Part shown: positions 1 to 12,420 of the stretch, one piece after another
Numbering within the stretch: the stretch's first letter is position 1
How the letters are laid out: each line of letters opens with the position of its first letter
Made by a program: the position numbers and the translations under genes
The notes under the pieces: generated by a model
The model's database searches: none
Told to the model about the DNA's origin: nothing
Seen by the model: the letters and a program-made list of their open reading frames with translations, nothing else
NCBI GenBank assembly: GCA_037179515.1
Contig: JAXCGZ010002318.1
Coordinates: forward strand, 1 to 64,000
DNA length: 64,000 nucleotides
Direction: 5' to 3'
Origin: Halocaridina rubra
Taxonomy: Eukaryota; Arthropoda; Malacostraca; Decapoda; Atyidae

Positions 1-759
1 TAAGGTAATGACAATGGGTACAAGTGCAAGAAGGCCCAAGCTTGACTACTCGGTGGCTGGAGTACAACTTCTAGAGACAGAAAATGAGAGAGATCTAGGA
101 GTAAATATACTGGCAGATTTGTCTCCAGAAATACATATAAATGGCATAGTAAGGGCAGCATATGCATTCTTTTCAAATGTAAGGGTAGCCTTCAGGCACA
201 TGGACAAGAAAATGTTCAGAAATATTTATGTAACCTATGTGAGGCCAAAACTCGAATATGCAGCCCCCTTTTGGAATTCGCACTTGAAAAAGCACATAGC
301 TAAGCTTGAAAAAGTTCAAAGACATGCCACGAAACTGGTGCCAGAAATACGCAATCTCACTTATGATGAGAGGCTGAGGGAATTAGACTTACCATCACTC
401 GAAGCTAGAAGAGTGAGGTGGGATATGGTGACAGTCTTTAAATTCCTTCATGGTTATGATAGAGTGGATAGGGATCGATATTTTGATATGGCTGGCTCTA
501 GAACTAGAGGTCATAGTTTGAAGCTTGGTAAGAAAACTTCTTTGCAGGATGTAAGGAAATACTTTTTCAGTGTAAGAGTAGTTGATAATTGGAATTGGCT
601 AAGCGAGGAGGTAGTTAATGCTATCTCAATCCATAGTTTTAAGGACAGGTATGATAAGTATCACTAAGTATAAAATGGAACCGATGAGGAGACGGGAAGA
701 TACGAGCTTTGGGCTCTTTCCCGTAAACACAATTAGGTAAACACAATTAGGTAATCACA
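1..759 (+). mobile_element. CR1-like LINE copy A1, 3' part
   Basis: The window opens inside the reverse transcriptase ORF of the CR1-like family that fills the first 23 kb. An open frame at 8-667 covers the region after the RT catalytic motif and the ORF2 C-terminus, and ends at the same YDKYH-stop as the other copies. A short 3' UTR follows, then the family's tail, two 14-bp units of the type CACAATTAGGTAAT, at about 728-757. The tail passes directly into the truncated 5' end of copy A2. The upstream half of the copy lies outside the window. Confidence 0.85.
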
Positions 760-2987
760 CATATCATTGAAGATATTCTTCCTGAGAGTAGAGGCACTGA
801 AGACATGAGGAGGAACTATCCGAAAGGAGATTACATCAAAATGAATGAGCTTTTTGCAGTTATTGACTGGAGAACCTTATTTTACAACAAATCTGTACAA
901 GAAATGTATGACATCTTTTGTGAGAAATATGGGAAGATAGTAGATTGCTGCATACCTGTCACCAAAGTAGGTGTAATTCATGCCAGAGAGAAATGGTTCG
1001 ATAATGGGTGTAAAAGAGCTAAGGAGTGGAGAGACAAATGCTGGAAAAGGTGTAGGAGGAGAAAAAACATAAATGCCTGGCAAACCTACAAAAGAGCATG
1101 AAATGACTACCTAAGTAAAAGGAGAGAGGCAGAGAGAGACTATGAGAGGGACATCACCAGGAAGGCTAAAGAAAATCACAAGCTTTTCCACAGCTTTATC
1201 AGAGGAAAACTGAAGGTAAAAGAACAGGTTTTAAGGCTAAAGAGAGCGGATGGAAGCATCACTGAGACGGATGAAGAGATCTGCAAAGAATTGAACAAGG
1301 AGTTTCAGTCAGTATTTACAATAGAAAATACCCCACCCCCTCAGATTGCAGTGATAGAAGCTCAACGGCCGGTATTAGAGAACATCAACCTTACAGCCAC
1401 AGAGATATGCAAAGCGCTGATGGATTTAGATGTTCATAAAGCTACAGGTCCTGATGACATATCCCCTCATGTGCTGAAAAAATGCGCAAACACAATATCA
1501 GTGGCACTAAGTATCATATTTAAGGAGTCACTGGAGTCGGGGGAGATTCCAAGATGCTGGAAACAAGCAAATGTGATACCTATCTTCGAAAAGGGAAGGA
1601 GGGATACGGCTCTGAACTATAGACCAGTTTCCTTGACCAGCATAGTTTGCAAAGTTATGGAGAAACTACTAAGGAAACATATCTCTCTTCACTTGGAATC
1701 CTACAACTTTTTGTCAGTGAGGCAACATGGCTTCAGAGAAGGTAGATCAACAGTAACAAACTTATTAGAATTTTATGATGAGGTAAGCCAAATCTTACAG
1801 GAAAGAGAGGGCTGGGCAGATTGCATATTCCTAGACTTCCAGAAAGCGTTTGACACTGTTCCACATGGGAGACTTATTAGGAAGCTGCAATCAATGGCTA
1901 GAATAGGTGGAAATGTTTTGGAATGGATAAAAACTTACTTAGAAGGAAGGGAACAGAGGGTTAGAGTAAGACACTCAGTGTCTGAATGGAGAAGAGTTAG
2001 TAGAGGAGTTCCACAGGGTTCAGTTTTAGGGCCAATTTTGTTCCTTGTATATGTAAATGACCTACCAGAGTCTATTAATTCATTCATGAATATGTTTGGA
2101 GATGATGCAAAGATTGTGAAGAAAATAAAAAACGAGAACAATGGTAGAGAACTTCAGGAGGATCTAAATAATCTGAATGAGTGGTCAGAAAAGTGGCTAA
2201 TGCAATTCAATACTTCAAAATGTAAGGTAATGAGAATGGGTACAAGTGCAAGAAGGCCCAAGCTTGACTACACGGTGGCTGGAGTACAACTTCAAGAGAC
2301 AGAAAATGAGAGAGATCTAGGAGTAAAAATACTGGCAGATTTGTCTCCAGAAATACATATAAATGGCAGAGTAAGGGCAGCATATGCATTCTTATCAAAT
2401 GTAAGGGTAGCCTTCAGGCACATGGACAAGGAAATGTTCAGAAATATTTATGTAACCTATGTGAGGCCAAAAATCGAATATGCAGCCCCCTTTTGGAATC
2501 CGCACTTGAAAAAGCACATAGCTAAGCTTGAAAAAGTTCAAAGACATGCCACGAAACTGGTGCCAGAAATACGCAATCTCAGTTATGATGAGAGGCTGAG
2601 GGAATTAGACTTACCATCACTCGAAGCTAGAAGAGTGAGGTGGGATATGGTGACAGTCTTTAAATTCCTTCATGGTTATGATAGAGTGGAGAGGGATGGA
2701 TATTTTGATATGGCTGGCTCTAGAACTAGAGGTCATAATTTGAAGCTTGGTAAGAAAACTTCTTTGCAGGATGTAAGGAAATACTTTTTCAGTGTAAGAG
2801 TAGTTGATAATTGGAATTCGCTAAGCGAGGAGGTAGTTAATGCTATTTCAATCCATAGTTTTAAGGACAGGTATGATAAGTATCACTAAGTCTAAAATGG
2901 AACCGATCAGGAGACGGGAAGATACGAGCTTTGGGCTCTTTCCCGTAAACACAATTAGGTAATCACAATTAGGTAATCACACACACA
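759..2987 (+). mobile_element. CR1-like LINE copy A2, 5'-truncated
   Basis: The copy starts abruptly at sequence equal to about 16,735 of full-length copy A6, near the end of the endonuclease domain, with no 5' UTR or ORF1. It then runs through reverse transcriptase to a stop at 2,887-2,889, the 3' UTR and two 14-bp tail units at about 2,948-2,980. The upstream junction follows directly on the tail of A1. Confidence 0.88.
805..2889 (+). pseudogene. CR1-like ORF2 (reverse transcriptase) of copy A2, one nonsense codon
   Basis: The frame reads as a non-LTR reverse transcriptase from the segment after the endonuclease to the natural C-terminus, with a single break. A TGA at 1,099-1,101 replaces an AGA arginine codon present in A3 and A6; the frame is otherwise open to 2,889. 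RT blocks visible are HKATGPDD near the start of the fingers, NYRPVSLTS, HGFREGRST, FLDFQKAFDTVPHGR and [10 protein letters not shown]. The catalytic block reads FGDD at 2,095-2,106, where the other copies have FADD. The two aspartates remain, but the Ala-to-Gly change and the stop make it unlikely to be active. It lacks the N-terminal endonuclease because of 5' truncation. Confidence 0.85.
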
Positions 2988-4601
2988 CAAATGCTGATGG
3001 ATTAGCTGGTAAGGCAGTAGAATTAAAGGATAGGGTTCACAAAAGTAAGGCAGATATGGTAGCAATTACAGAGACTAAGTTGAGTAAGAACATAAACAGT
3101 GTTACAGTTTTTCCTAAGGGCTTCAGAATACTAAGGGTTGAAAGATCTGAGAGGACTGGTGGAGGGATAACACTGCTCATAAGTGAAAGAATTCAAGTTG
3201 AAGAAATAAACTTGGCTATAGAAAGTGAGTTCAAGGAATTTCTTGTTGCTCGCATAAATACTTGGTCAGAGAGCATTATAATAACTGTTGTAAATAACCC
3301 ACCAAGGAACCAGAATAGGCTTGAAGTTTATGAGGAAAATCATATAGGTACTATTGAAGTCATAAATTCAGTTGTTAACATGGCACAGTAAAAAAAATGT
3401 AGGATTTTGATTATGGGAGATTATAATCATAAAGAGATAGATTGGATAAATCTTAACCCACACATTGATGAGGACTCATTCGGGGCAAGATTCCTAGATT
3501 GCGTACAAGGGAATTTCCTACACCAACATGTAATGGAACCAACGAGGGCCAGGGTTGGGGATGAGCCATCACTACTTGATCTAGTATTCACAGATGATGT
3601 GTTGGATATTGAAAAAATTGAGTATGAGCCACAAATTGGAAAGAGTGACCACTGTGTGTTGTTGATGGAGTATATCATTGAAGATATTCTGCCTGAGAGT
3701 AGAGGCACTGAGGACATGAGGAGGAACTATCCGAAAGGAGATTACATCAAAATGAATGAGCGTTTTGCAGTTATTGACTGGAGAAACTTATTTTACAACA
3801 ACTCTGTACAAGAAATGTATGACATCTTTTGAGAGAAATATGGGAATATAGTAGATTGCTGCATACCTGTCATCAAAGTAGGTGTAATTCATGCCAGAGA
3901 GAAATGGTTCAATAATGGGAAAAGAGCTAAGGAGTGGAGAGACAAATGCTGGAAAAGGTATAGGAGGAGAAAAAACATAAATGCCTGACAAACCTACAAA
4001 AGAGCAAGAAATGACTACCTAAGTAAAAGGAGAGAGGCAGAGAGAGACTATGAGAGGGACATCACCAGGAAGGCTAAAGAAAATCCCAAGCTTTTCCACA
4101 GCTTTATCAGAGGAAAACTGAAGGTAAAAGAGCAGGTTTTAAGGCTAAAGAGAGCGGATGGAAGCATCATTGATATGGATGAAGAGATCTGCAAAGAATT
4201 GAACAAGGAGTTTCAGTCAGTATTTACAGTAGAAAATACCCCACCCCCTCAGATTGCAGAGATAGAAGCTCAACGGCCGGTATTAGAGAACATCAACCTT
4301 ACAGCCACAGAGGTATGCAAAGCGCTGATGGATTTAGATGTTCATAAAGCTACAGGTCCTGATGACATATTCCCTCATGTGCTTAAAAATGCGCAAACTC
4401 AATATCAGTGGCACTAAGTATCATATTTAAAAAGTCACTGGAGTCAGGGGAGATTCCAAGATGCTGGAAACAAGCAAATGTGATACCTATCTTCAAAAAG
4501 GGAAGGAGGGATACGGCTCTGAACTATAGACCAGTTTCCTTGACCAGCATAGTTTGCAAAGTTATGGAGAAACTACTAAGGAAACATATCTCTCTTCACT
4601 T
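2988..4601 (+). mobile_element. CR1-like LINE copy A3, 5' segment, split by LINE B
   Basis: Begins at ACAAATGCTGATGG, the exact start of the ORF2 endonuclease region, directly after the CA-rich end of the A2 tail. It runs through endonuclease and the first part of RT and stops at 4,601 in the sequence TCTCTTCACTT, where LINE B is inserted; the copy resumes at 9,261. The ORF2 frame is broken by stops near 3,389 (TAA), 3,830 (TGA) and 3,985 (a TGG tryptophan codon read as TGA), a 3-bp in-frame deletion near 3,919, and a one-base loss near 4,386 that shifts the frame. Confidence 0.87.
3056..4601 (+). pseudogene. CR1-like ORF2 of copy A3 (endonuclease and RT N-part), degenerate
   Basis: Endonuclease motifs are visible: ITETKLS, MGDYNHKEIDW (most copies have GDFNHKE) and KSDHCVLLMEY. 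These correspond to the catalytic Glu, the Asp-x-Asn and the C-terminal Ser-Asp-His of APE-type LINE endonucleases. At least three stop codons and one frameshift break the frame. The stop that replaces Trp in the NAWQTYKRA segment is shared with copy A7. Confidence 0.8.
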
Positions 4602-4724
4602 TTGCTTTCGAAGGTAGTGGAACTCTTTCCCCAATACAGTGGTAAACACATCATAAAAAAATGTGTAAAAAAAGAAATAATTACAAACATAATCATTTTT
4701 AGCGCAAGTGTCCTGAATATCTCA

Positions 4725-6164
4725 ATGAATGGTGAACTTGACAAACTCTTTCAACCTCAAACTTTGGTTGTAAAATCCATAGAGTCTAAAAAAACACACG
4801 ACCTAGGAGACCTACATCGAATGATAGAAAGTCTTGCAGATAAGGTGAGAATTTTGGAAGCAGATGCTGAAAAGGTGAAAGCCTTACAACACAAGGTGGG
4901 TTTACTAGAATCTGACATTGTCCTACTTAAAAGAGATAATTCTAGGTTGAAACTGCTATTAGAAACATCTCCACCTCTCAGTTCAGTGCTGTCACCTAAC
5001 AACGATGATGTCCCTTCTATCAACAACCCACAGGTTTTGCAAACTAGGTTTTCTGTCTCTACTCACAATTCCTTCAATGCATTGAGTGACGAATGTGACA
5101 GTGGTAGTGAAGAAAAGGTAGATCCAGATAAAAGTGATAGTCATTAAGACAACCTGAATACACCATCTAGCATAAATAATCAAATCAGTAACAGGTTACA
5201 AAATAGTGATGAAACAACAGCGTCCTTTCCCACTACTCCTAACAATACAACAACAGGCACTAACCAGAACAAGATTCTTCCCAGCACAAACAACCAACCT
5301 GGAAAAGAGTTGCAAAACAGCAAAGAAGATATAGAGTCAATCTCCACTACTCCTAACAACACAGCAACTATCACTAACCAGGACACCCAAATTACATCTT
5401 CCAGCACAAATAACCAACCCAGCAATAGGCTGCAAAACAATGAAGAAAACAGAAAAGACAAAATAGCAGCAGTCTCTATTCTAAACATTCCATCGAAGTC
5501 CTCTCCCCCACAGCCACAGTTGCCCAATAATGCAAGTGCAAGGGTTACAGCTCAAATATATATTCGCATTCCTGGCAACCCCTTTGAGAGAGAGATACGT
5601 AATACATTGACAAATCAAGGCATTCCTTCTGAAGAAGTCTTGATTAAGGAGCTTTCTCACAAACCAAACTGGGTTTCCTTCGCAATAACGATATCGAAAG
5701 GATTTGAATATGTGCCTTACAAACTGAATCAATGGCCTACAGGCACAAGTGTCCAGCCATTTCGTGGGGGCAAACAATGGACACAACCTGGGTATTCTAC
5801 AAAATATCCCAAACTACAGTCATACCAAAATAAACAGCAAAGAGCTAATGAAACAATCCCCTATACGCGAGACTACAGAAAGAGACACGATACAAACCTC
5901 TCTTATCGCCGTCCACGCACAAGAGACTTCTCCTGGAGTGATGGCTCTTACAACCCTAGACACTCACCTAGGCATACAAACTTTGGGAAGGCCCGATCAT
6001 ACAACGGCACGTACTCAAACCAGCGTTACACATCCAACGGCAGGTACAGACACCAGGATCCATGGGCTAACCCCAGAACACACTACAATGATGAATTCCC
6101 AGCAGAATCACACAGTCGAAACTACAACTATGACTATGGATACCACCCCAATGAAACATGGTAA
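4725..6164 (+). pseudogene. LINE B ORF1 (coiled-coil / low-complexity nucleic-acid chaperone type), one in-frame stop
   Basis: The frame opens at ATG 4,725 and continues in one phase to TAA 6,162-6,164, about 479 codons, interrupted only by TAA at 5,145-5,147. The N-terminus (residues about 20-85) is rich in Leu, Glu and Lys with heptad-like spacing, so a coiled coil is likely. The middle is Asn/Thr/Ser/Gln-rich and internally repetitive, with blocks like TTPNNTxT and SSTNNQP. The last 130 residues are rich in Arg, Tyr and Asn, consistent with RNA binding. No zinc knuckle was seen. It probably packages the element's RNA, as ORF1 proteins of other LINEs do. The final 14 nt overlap the ORF2 start. 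Function is inferred from position and composition. Confidence 0.7.
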
Positions 6165-8986
6165 GAATGTAACATTAGTGCATGTGAACGCTCAGTCCCT
6201 GCTCGCTCATTTTGAGGAAATAATAATGCTAACAAAAGACTACAACATAGACATCCTCTGTGTAAGTGAAACTTGGCTTCCTCCTACAACTGAAAATAGA
6301 TATGTGAATATTCCAAAGTTTAAAATATTTCGCAATGACCATGGCAGAGGGGGTGGGGTTTGTATTTATGTTAAGAAATTATCTTAGTGCATCAGAAATA
6401 GCCACAGGTTTAGAAAAAACTGAGGAGCTCGAAGATTTATGGATCACTGTGCAGTATCAGAAACTTCCATCTTTCATTGTAGGGTGTGTTTACCGTCACC
6501 CTAAAGCACCTACCAGTTCATTCAATCATCTACTAGAAACATTCAGAAATATCTGTGTGCGTCATAAACCCATATACATACTTGGTGATTTTAATGATGA
6601 CTGGCTCTCAGCAGATAACAAAATGAAAAGGGTGATCAACACTGTGAAGTTAACACAAATAGTGACAAAACCGACCCGCATAACCCCCAATTCTAGGACT
6701 CTTATAGATCTGATAATAACAAATAAAGTGGAAAGTATACCCTATTGGGACGTAGTTCCCTGCCCAATTGCAGACCACGAGCTGAACATTGCTATGCTAA
6801 ACATAAACAAGCCGAAAAGGAAGTCTCTCCTCAAGACATTCCGGTGTCTAAAAAATTACTCCCCTGATATCTTTTGTGAAACATTAATCAACAACACAAA
6901 TGCACCTAATAGAATTAAATACACAGATAACGTCGATTTGCAGGTTGAGATTCTAACAAAAGTCTTCCTTGAATGCTTAGATAGTTGTGCACCCATTGTA
7001 ACAAGAAAAATAACCCGCCCCTCAGCCCCCTGGCTAACTAATGACATCAAAGAGGCAATGCAAATCAGAAATCAAATACAAAAAGAGCTAAAAATGAATA
7101 GATATGATATGACTCTCCGAGAACGTTATAAAACAGAAAAGAAACGTGTCAGATCTCTCATCAGTGTAAGTAGAAAAGACTTTTACAAAAAACAATTTAA
7201 TGACTCTAGACATGATACAGCAGCAACATGGAAAGTGATAAGAAGCATGATACCAAATGAAAAGAGTACCTCAGAAAGTTATGAAAATATTACGGAGTTG
7301 AAAGACAAAGCAGAAAACTTTAATAACTATTTTGCTAACGTTGGCAAAAATACATATGAAAAAACTCAAGAAAACATCAACTCAGTGAATATGAGTAATT
7401 GCTTAAATGACAATTCTTCCAATGAAAACACAAGAGAGTACTTCAAGCTTATTCCTATCGATTGTGCTACCCTAATTCTTACCATAAAGAGCCTAAGAAA
7501 CTCTGGCTCTTATGGTTCAGATGGTATACCATTTCAGTTCATCAAAGATGCTCTACCCGTGATTGCATCCTATATTCTAACTATTATGAACACTTCCATT
7601 GTTACTAAAAAGTTTCCTGACTCTTGGAAAATAGCACATGTAATACCTCTGCATAAAAAGGGGGACAGAGAAGATGTGACAAACTATCGTCCCATTTCCC
7701 TGCTACCCATTTTCTCTAAAATATTAGAAAAAATTGTTGCATGCCAACTTATGTCATATTTAGAATCAAATAGACTACTAACGATTAGCCAACATGGTTT
7801 CAGACCAAAACTCTCGACGGAAACTGCACTGCTTAAAGTTACGAATAGTATATATAATAATATAGATATGAAAAAAATATCTTTGCTAGTTTTGTTGGAC
7901 TTATCAAAAGCCTTCGACAGTGTAAACCATGAAATTCTTTTAAGTAAATGTATTAACTTAAATATTGATCCAAGCTGGTTTAGCGAGTATCTATCTAATC
8001 GTAAACAGTCCATACGTCTTAACAACATTATCTCTGTGCCAAAAAATGTATCATTTGGTGTTCCACAGGGATCAGTACTTGGTCCTATCCTCTTCTCCAT
8101 TTACGTAAATGATCTATCTTCTTTCATTTCTGACTGTCTAGTCGTACAATATGCAGATGACACTCAACTACTCCTTAGTGCTGATATTAATAATCTCCCA
8201 GAGCTAACTTTAAGAGCAGAAAACACTCTGTCAAAAATTAAAACCTATTTCCAAGAAATTGGGCTGTTAATTAACGAAAGTAAAACACAGTGCATATTTA
8301 TTGGTTCAAGGTTCCACATAGCACAAATTCCAGAAAACACAACAATTAATTTTTGCGACAATATTATCACACCTAGCAAAACAGTCAAAAACCTAGGAAT
8401 TCACTTTGATAACCACATGTTGTTTGATTCCCACATAGATAAAGTATGCAAAAAGGTTACAGGAACATTAATGTACTTATCACGTATAAAAGACAATTTT
8501 GAGACTACCACTCGAATAACTGTTGTTGAATCTCTAGCCCTAAGTCACATTAATTACTGCACAACTATTTGGGGAGCTACCACTAAGACTCAGATAAACA
8601 GAATACAGAAGCTTATTAATTTTGCGGCTCGAGTTGCCCTGGGAGGAATAAGAAAATACGACCACATCACACCAGCTCTCAATAAACTTGGGTGGCTGCG
8701 GGCAGAAAATAAGGTCGCTTATGCTATTTATGTTTTTGTATTCAAAATTTTGGACCATCATTATCCTAGCTGGCTATTTGATTTAAAAACAGTCAGGGAT
8801 ATAAGGGGAACCAACACAAGACAGAGCAGTGAGCTCTTTATTCACAGAACAAACACAGAAGCAGGTTCAAAGATGATCACTATCAAAGGGCCAACACTCT
8901 GGAATAATATTCCAGAGCATCTTAAAAATGCATCCTCTTTCACAGCTTTCAAAGGCAAACTATACAGTTTTCTTTTGGACAAATAG
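6151..8986 (+). pseudogene. LINE B ORF2: APE endonuclease plus reverse transcriptase, one frameshift
   Basis: ATG 6,151 lies 14 nt inside the end of ORF1 (ATGAAACATGGTAA). The endonuclease begins with LVHVNAQSL, then CVSETWL carrying the catalytic Glu, and is followed by GRGGGVCIYVK. Here a one-base indel between about 6,368 and 6,388 moves the frame; the rest reads from about 6,380 to TAG 8,984-8,986. Later motifs are [67 protein letters not shown] and the catalytic YADD at 8,150-8,161. The C-terminus, with GPTLWNNIPEHLK, is typical of CR1/L2/Jockey-like proteins. Total length about 945 codons is normal for the group. Confidence 0.88.
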
Positions 8987-9260
8987 TTGCTGCTCATTAA
9001 GAACTAATTACTCTCATCGTAAGGAAACAAATATGGAAAGGATGCCGATAATAACGATCCTGTATCTTGTGGCATACTTACTACTTTATTATTAACATTA
9101 TTGTAACATTTTTATTACAGCATTATTATTTTCTATGAAAGCTACATTTAATTTAACTATATGTCTAACCCTCTTATAAGTTACTATTAATGTTGAATAA
9201 CCATTGTACAAAATGGAAATAAATGTTTTTGTTTTGTTTTGTTTTTGTTTTGTTTTGTTA

Positions 9261-10535
9261 AACTTTTTGTCAGTGAGGCAACATGGCTTCAGAGAAGGTA
9301 GATCAACAGTAACAAACTTATTAGAATTTTATGATGAGGTAAGCCAAATCTTGCAGGAAAGAGAGGGTTGGGCAGATTGCATATTCCTAGACTTCAAGAA
9401 AGTGTGTGACAGTCTTCCACATGGGAGACTTATTAGGAAGCTGCACGCAATGGCTAGAATAGGTGGAAATGTTTTGGAATGGATAAAAACTTACTTAGGA
9501 GGAAGGGAACAGAGGGTTAGAGTAAGACACTCAGTATCTGAATGGAGAGGAGTTAGTAGTGGAGTTCCACAGGGTTCAGTTTTAGGGCCACTTTTGTTCC
9601 TTGTATATGTAAGTGATCTACCAGAGTCTGTAAATTCATTCATGAATATGTTTGCAGATGATGCAAAGATTGTGAAGAAAGTAAAAAACGAGAATAATGG
9701 TAGAGAACTTCAGGAGGATCTAAATAATCTGCATGAGTGGTCAGAAAAGTGGCTAATGAAATTCAATAATTCAAAATGTAAGGTAATGAGAATGGGTACA
9801 AGTGCAAGAAGGCCCAAGCTTGACTACACAGTGGCTGGAGTACAACTTCAAGAGACAGAAAATGAGAGAGATCTAGAAGTAAACATACTGGCAGATTTGT
9901 CTCCAGAAATACATATAAATGGCATAGTAAGGGCAGCATATGCATTCTTATCAAATGTAAGGGTAGCCTTCAGGCACATGGACAAGGAAATGTTCTGAAA
10001 TATTTATGTAACCTGTGAGGCCAAAACTCGAATATGCAGCCCCTTTTTGGAATCCACACTTGAAAAAGCACATAGCTAAGCTTGAAAAAGTTCAAAGACA
10101 TGCCACGAAACTGGTGCCAGAAGTACGCAATCTCAGTTATGATGAGAGGCTGAGGGAATTAGACTTACCATCACTTGAAGCTAGAAGATTGAGGGGGATA
10201 TGGTGAGAGTCTTTAAATTCCTTCATGGTTATGATAGAGTGGACAGGGATCGATAGTTTGATATGGCTGGCTCTAGAACTAGAGGTCATAGTTTGAGGCT
10301 TCGTAAGAAAACTTCTTTGCAGGATGTATGGAAATACTTTTACAGTGTAAGAGTAGTTGATAATTGGAATTTGCTAAGCGAGGAAGTAGTTAATGCTATC
10401 TCAATCCATAGTTTTAAGGACAGGTATGATAAGTATCACTAAGTATAAAATGGAACCGATCAGGAGACGGGAAGATACAAGCTTTGGGCTCTTTCCAGTA
10501 AACACAATTAGGTAATCACAATTAGGTAATCACAC
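9261..10535 (+). mobile_element. CR1-like LINE copy A3, 3' segment
   Basis: Continuation of the copy split by LINE B. It resumes at AACTTTTTGTCAGTGAGG, runs through the RT palm (FADD near 9,652), and ends with the 14-bp tail repeats at about 10,499-10,533. The frame is open from the junction to about 9,998, where CAGA has become CTGA and creates a stop. Further small indels break the C-terminus near 10,014 and 10,194. The tail is followed immediately by A4. Confidence 0.87.
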
Positions 10536-12420
10536 ATAAATGCCTGGCAAACCTACAAAAGAGCAAGAAATGACTACCTAAGTAAAAGGAGAGAGGCAGA
10601 GAGAGATTATGAGAGGGACATCACCAGGAAGGCTAAAGAAAATCCAAAACTTTTCCACAGCTTTATCAGAGGAAAACTGAAGGTAAAAGAACAGGTTTTA
10701 AGGCTAAAGAGAGCGGATGGAAGCATCACTGAGATGGATGAAGAGATCTGCAAAGAATTGAATAAGGAGTTTCAGTCAGTATTTACATTAGAAAATACCC
10801 CAACCCCTCATATTGCAGAGATAGAAGCTCAACGGCCGGTATTAGAGAACATCAACCTTACAGCCACAGACGTATGCAAAGCGCTGATGGATTTAGATGT
10901 TCATAAAGCTACAGGTCCTGATGACACATCTCCTCATGTACTTAAAAAATGCGCAATCTCAATATCCGTGGCACTAAGTATCATATTTAAAAAGTCACTG
11001 GAGTCAGGGGAGATTCCAAGATGCTGGAAACAAGCAAATGTGATACCTATCTTCAAAAAGGGAAGGAGGGATACGGCTCTGAACTATAGACCAGTTTCCT
11101 TGACCAGCATAGTTTGCAAAGTTATGGAGAAACTACTAAGGAAACATATCTCTCTTCACTTGGAATCCTTCAACTTTTTGTCAGTGAGGCCACATGGCTT
11201 CAGAGAAGGTAGATCAACAGTAACAAACTTATTAGAATTTTATGATGAGGTAAGGCGAATCTTACAGGAAAGAGAGGGTTGGGCAGATTGCATATTCCTA
11301 GATTTCCAGAAAGCGTTTGACACTCTTCCACATGGGAGACTTATTAGGAAGCTGCAATCAATGGCTAGAATAGGTGGAAATGTCTTGGAATGGATAAAAA
11401 CTTACTTAAAAGGAAGGGAACAAAGGGTTAGAGTAAGACACTCGGTGTCTGAATGGAGAAGAGTTAGTGGTGGAGTTCCACAGGGTTCAGTTTTAGGGCC
11501 ACTTTTGTTCCTTGTATATGTAAATGACCTACCAAAGTCTGTAAATTCATTCATGAATATATTTGCAGATGATGCAAAGATTGTGAAGAAAGCAGGAAAC
11601 GAGAACAATGGTAGAAAACTTCAGGAAGATCTAAATAGTCTGCATGAGTGGTCAGAAAAGTGGCTAATGAAATTCAATAATTCAAAATGTAAGGTAATGA
11701 GAATGGGTACAAGTGCAAGAAGGTCCAACCTTGACTACTCAGTGGCTGGAGTACAACTTCAGGAGACAGAATATGAGAGAGATCTAGGAGTCCAGAAATA
11801 CATACAAATAGCATAGTAAGGGCAGCATATGCATTCTTATCAAATGTAAGGGTAGCCTTCAGGCCCATGGACAAGGAAGTGTTCAGAAATATTTATGTAA
11901 CCTATGTGAGGCCAAAACTCGAATATGCAGCCCCTTTTTGGAATCCGCACTTGAAAAAGCACATAGCTAAGCTTGAAAAAGTTCAAAGACATGCCATGAA
12001 ACTGGTGCCAGAAATACGTAATCTCAGTTATGATGAGAGGCTGAGGGAAATAGACCTGCCATCACTCGAAGTTAGAAGATTGAGGGGGGATATGGTGACA
12101 GTCTTTAAATTCCTTCATGGTTATGATAGAGTGGATAGGGATCGATATTTTGATATGGCTGGCTCTAGAACTAGAGGTTATAGTGTGAAGCTTTGTAAGA
12201 AAAGTTCTTTGCAGGATGTAAGGAAATACTTTTTCAGTGTAAGAGTAGTTGATAATTGGACTTCGCTAAGCGATGAGGTAGTTAATGCTATTTCAATCCA
12301 TAGTTTTAAGGACAGGTATGATAAGTATCACTAAGTACAAAATGGAACCGTTCAGGAGACGGGAAGATACGAGCACTGGGCTCTTTCCCGTAAGCACAAT
12401 TAGGTAATAACAATTAGGTA
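10535..12420 (+). mobile_element. CR1-like LINE copy A4, 5'-truncated
   Basis: Starts at ATAAATGCCTGGCAAACC, equal to about 17,043 in A6, just after the endonuclease, and ends with two tail units at 12,396-12,420. The RT frame is open at 10,734-11,816, with [33 protein letters not shown] and FADD near 11,565. A deletion of about 22 bp near 11,791 then shifts the frame; the C-terminal part is open again at 11,867-12,334. The tail abuts the 5' UTR of copy A5 without spacer. Confidence 0.86.
10734..12334 (+). pseudogene. CR1-like reverse transcriptase of copy A4, frameshifted
   Basis: Two open segments in different phases cover RT fingers/palm/thumb (10,734-11,816) and the C-terminal domain (11,867-12,334). 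The catalytic FADD is intact. The single lesion separating them is a deletion of about 22 bp relative to A2 and A6, in the stretch between GVNILADLS and SPEIHINGI. Because of the 5' truncation there is no endonuclease and no ORF1. Confidence 0.82.

Larger units (their letters stand above)
4602..9260 (+). mobile_element. LINE family B (CR1/L2-like non-LTR retrotransposon), nearly full length, nested in A3
   Basis: A 4.66-kb element unrelated at the DNA level to the surrounding CR1-like copies. It has a short 5' leader, ORF1 (4,725-6,164), ORF2 (6,151-8,986), a 3' UTR of about 210 bp and a 3' tail of TTTTG repeats (9,222-9,259). The flanks are the two halves of A3. Compared with intact family A sequence, 10 bp (GGAATCCTTC) are missing at the junction and no target duplication is seen, so integration appears to have deleted target bases. 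ORF1 has one stop and ORF2 one frameshift, so this is a recently dead or near-active copy. Clade placement rests only on RT and endonuclease motifs. Confidence 0.85.
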
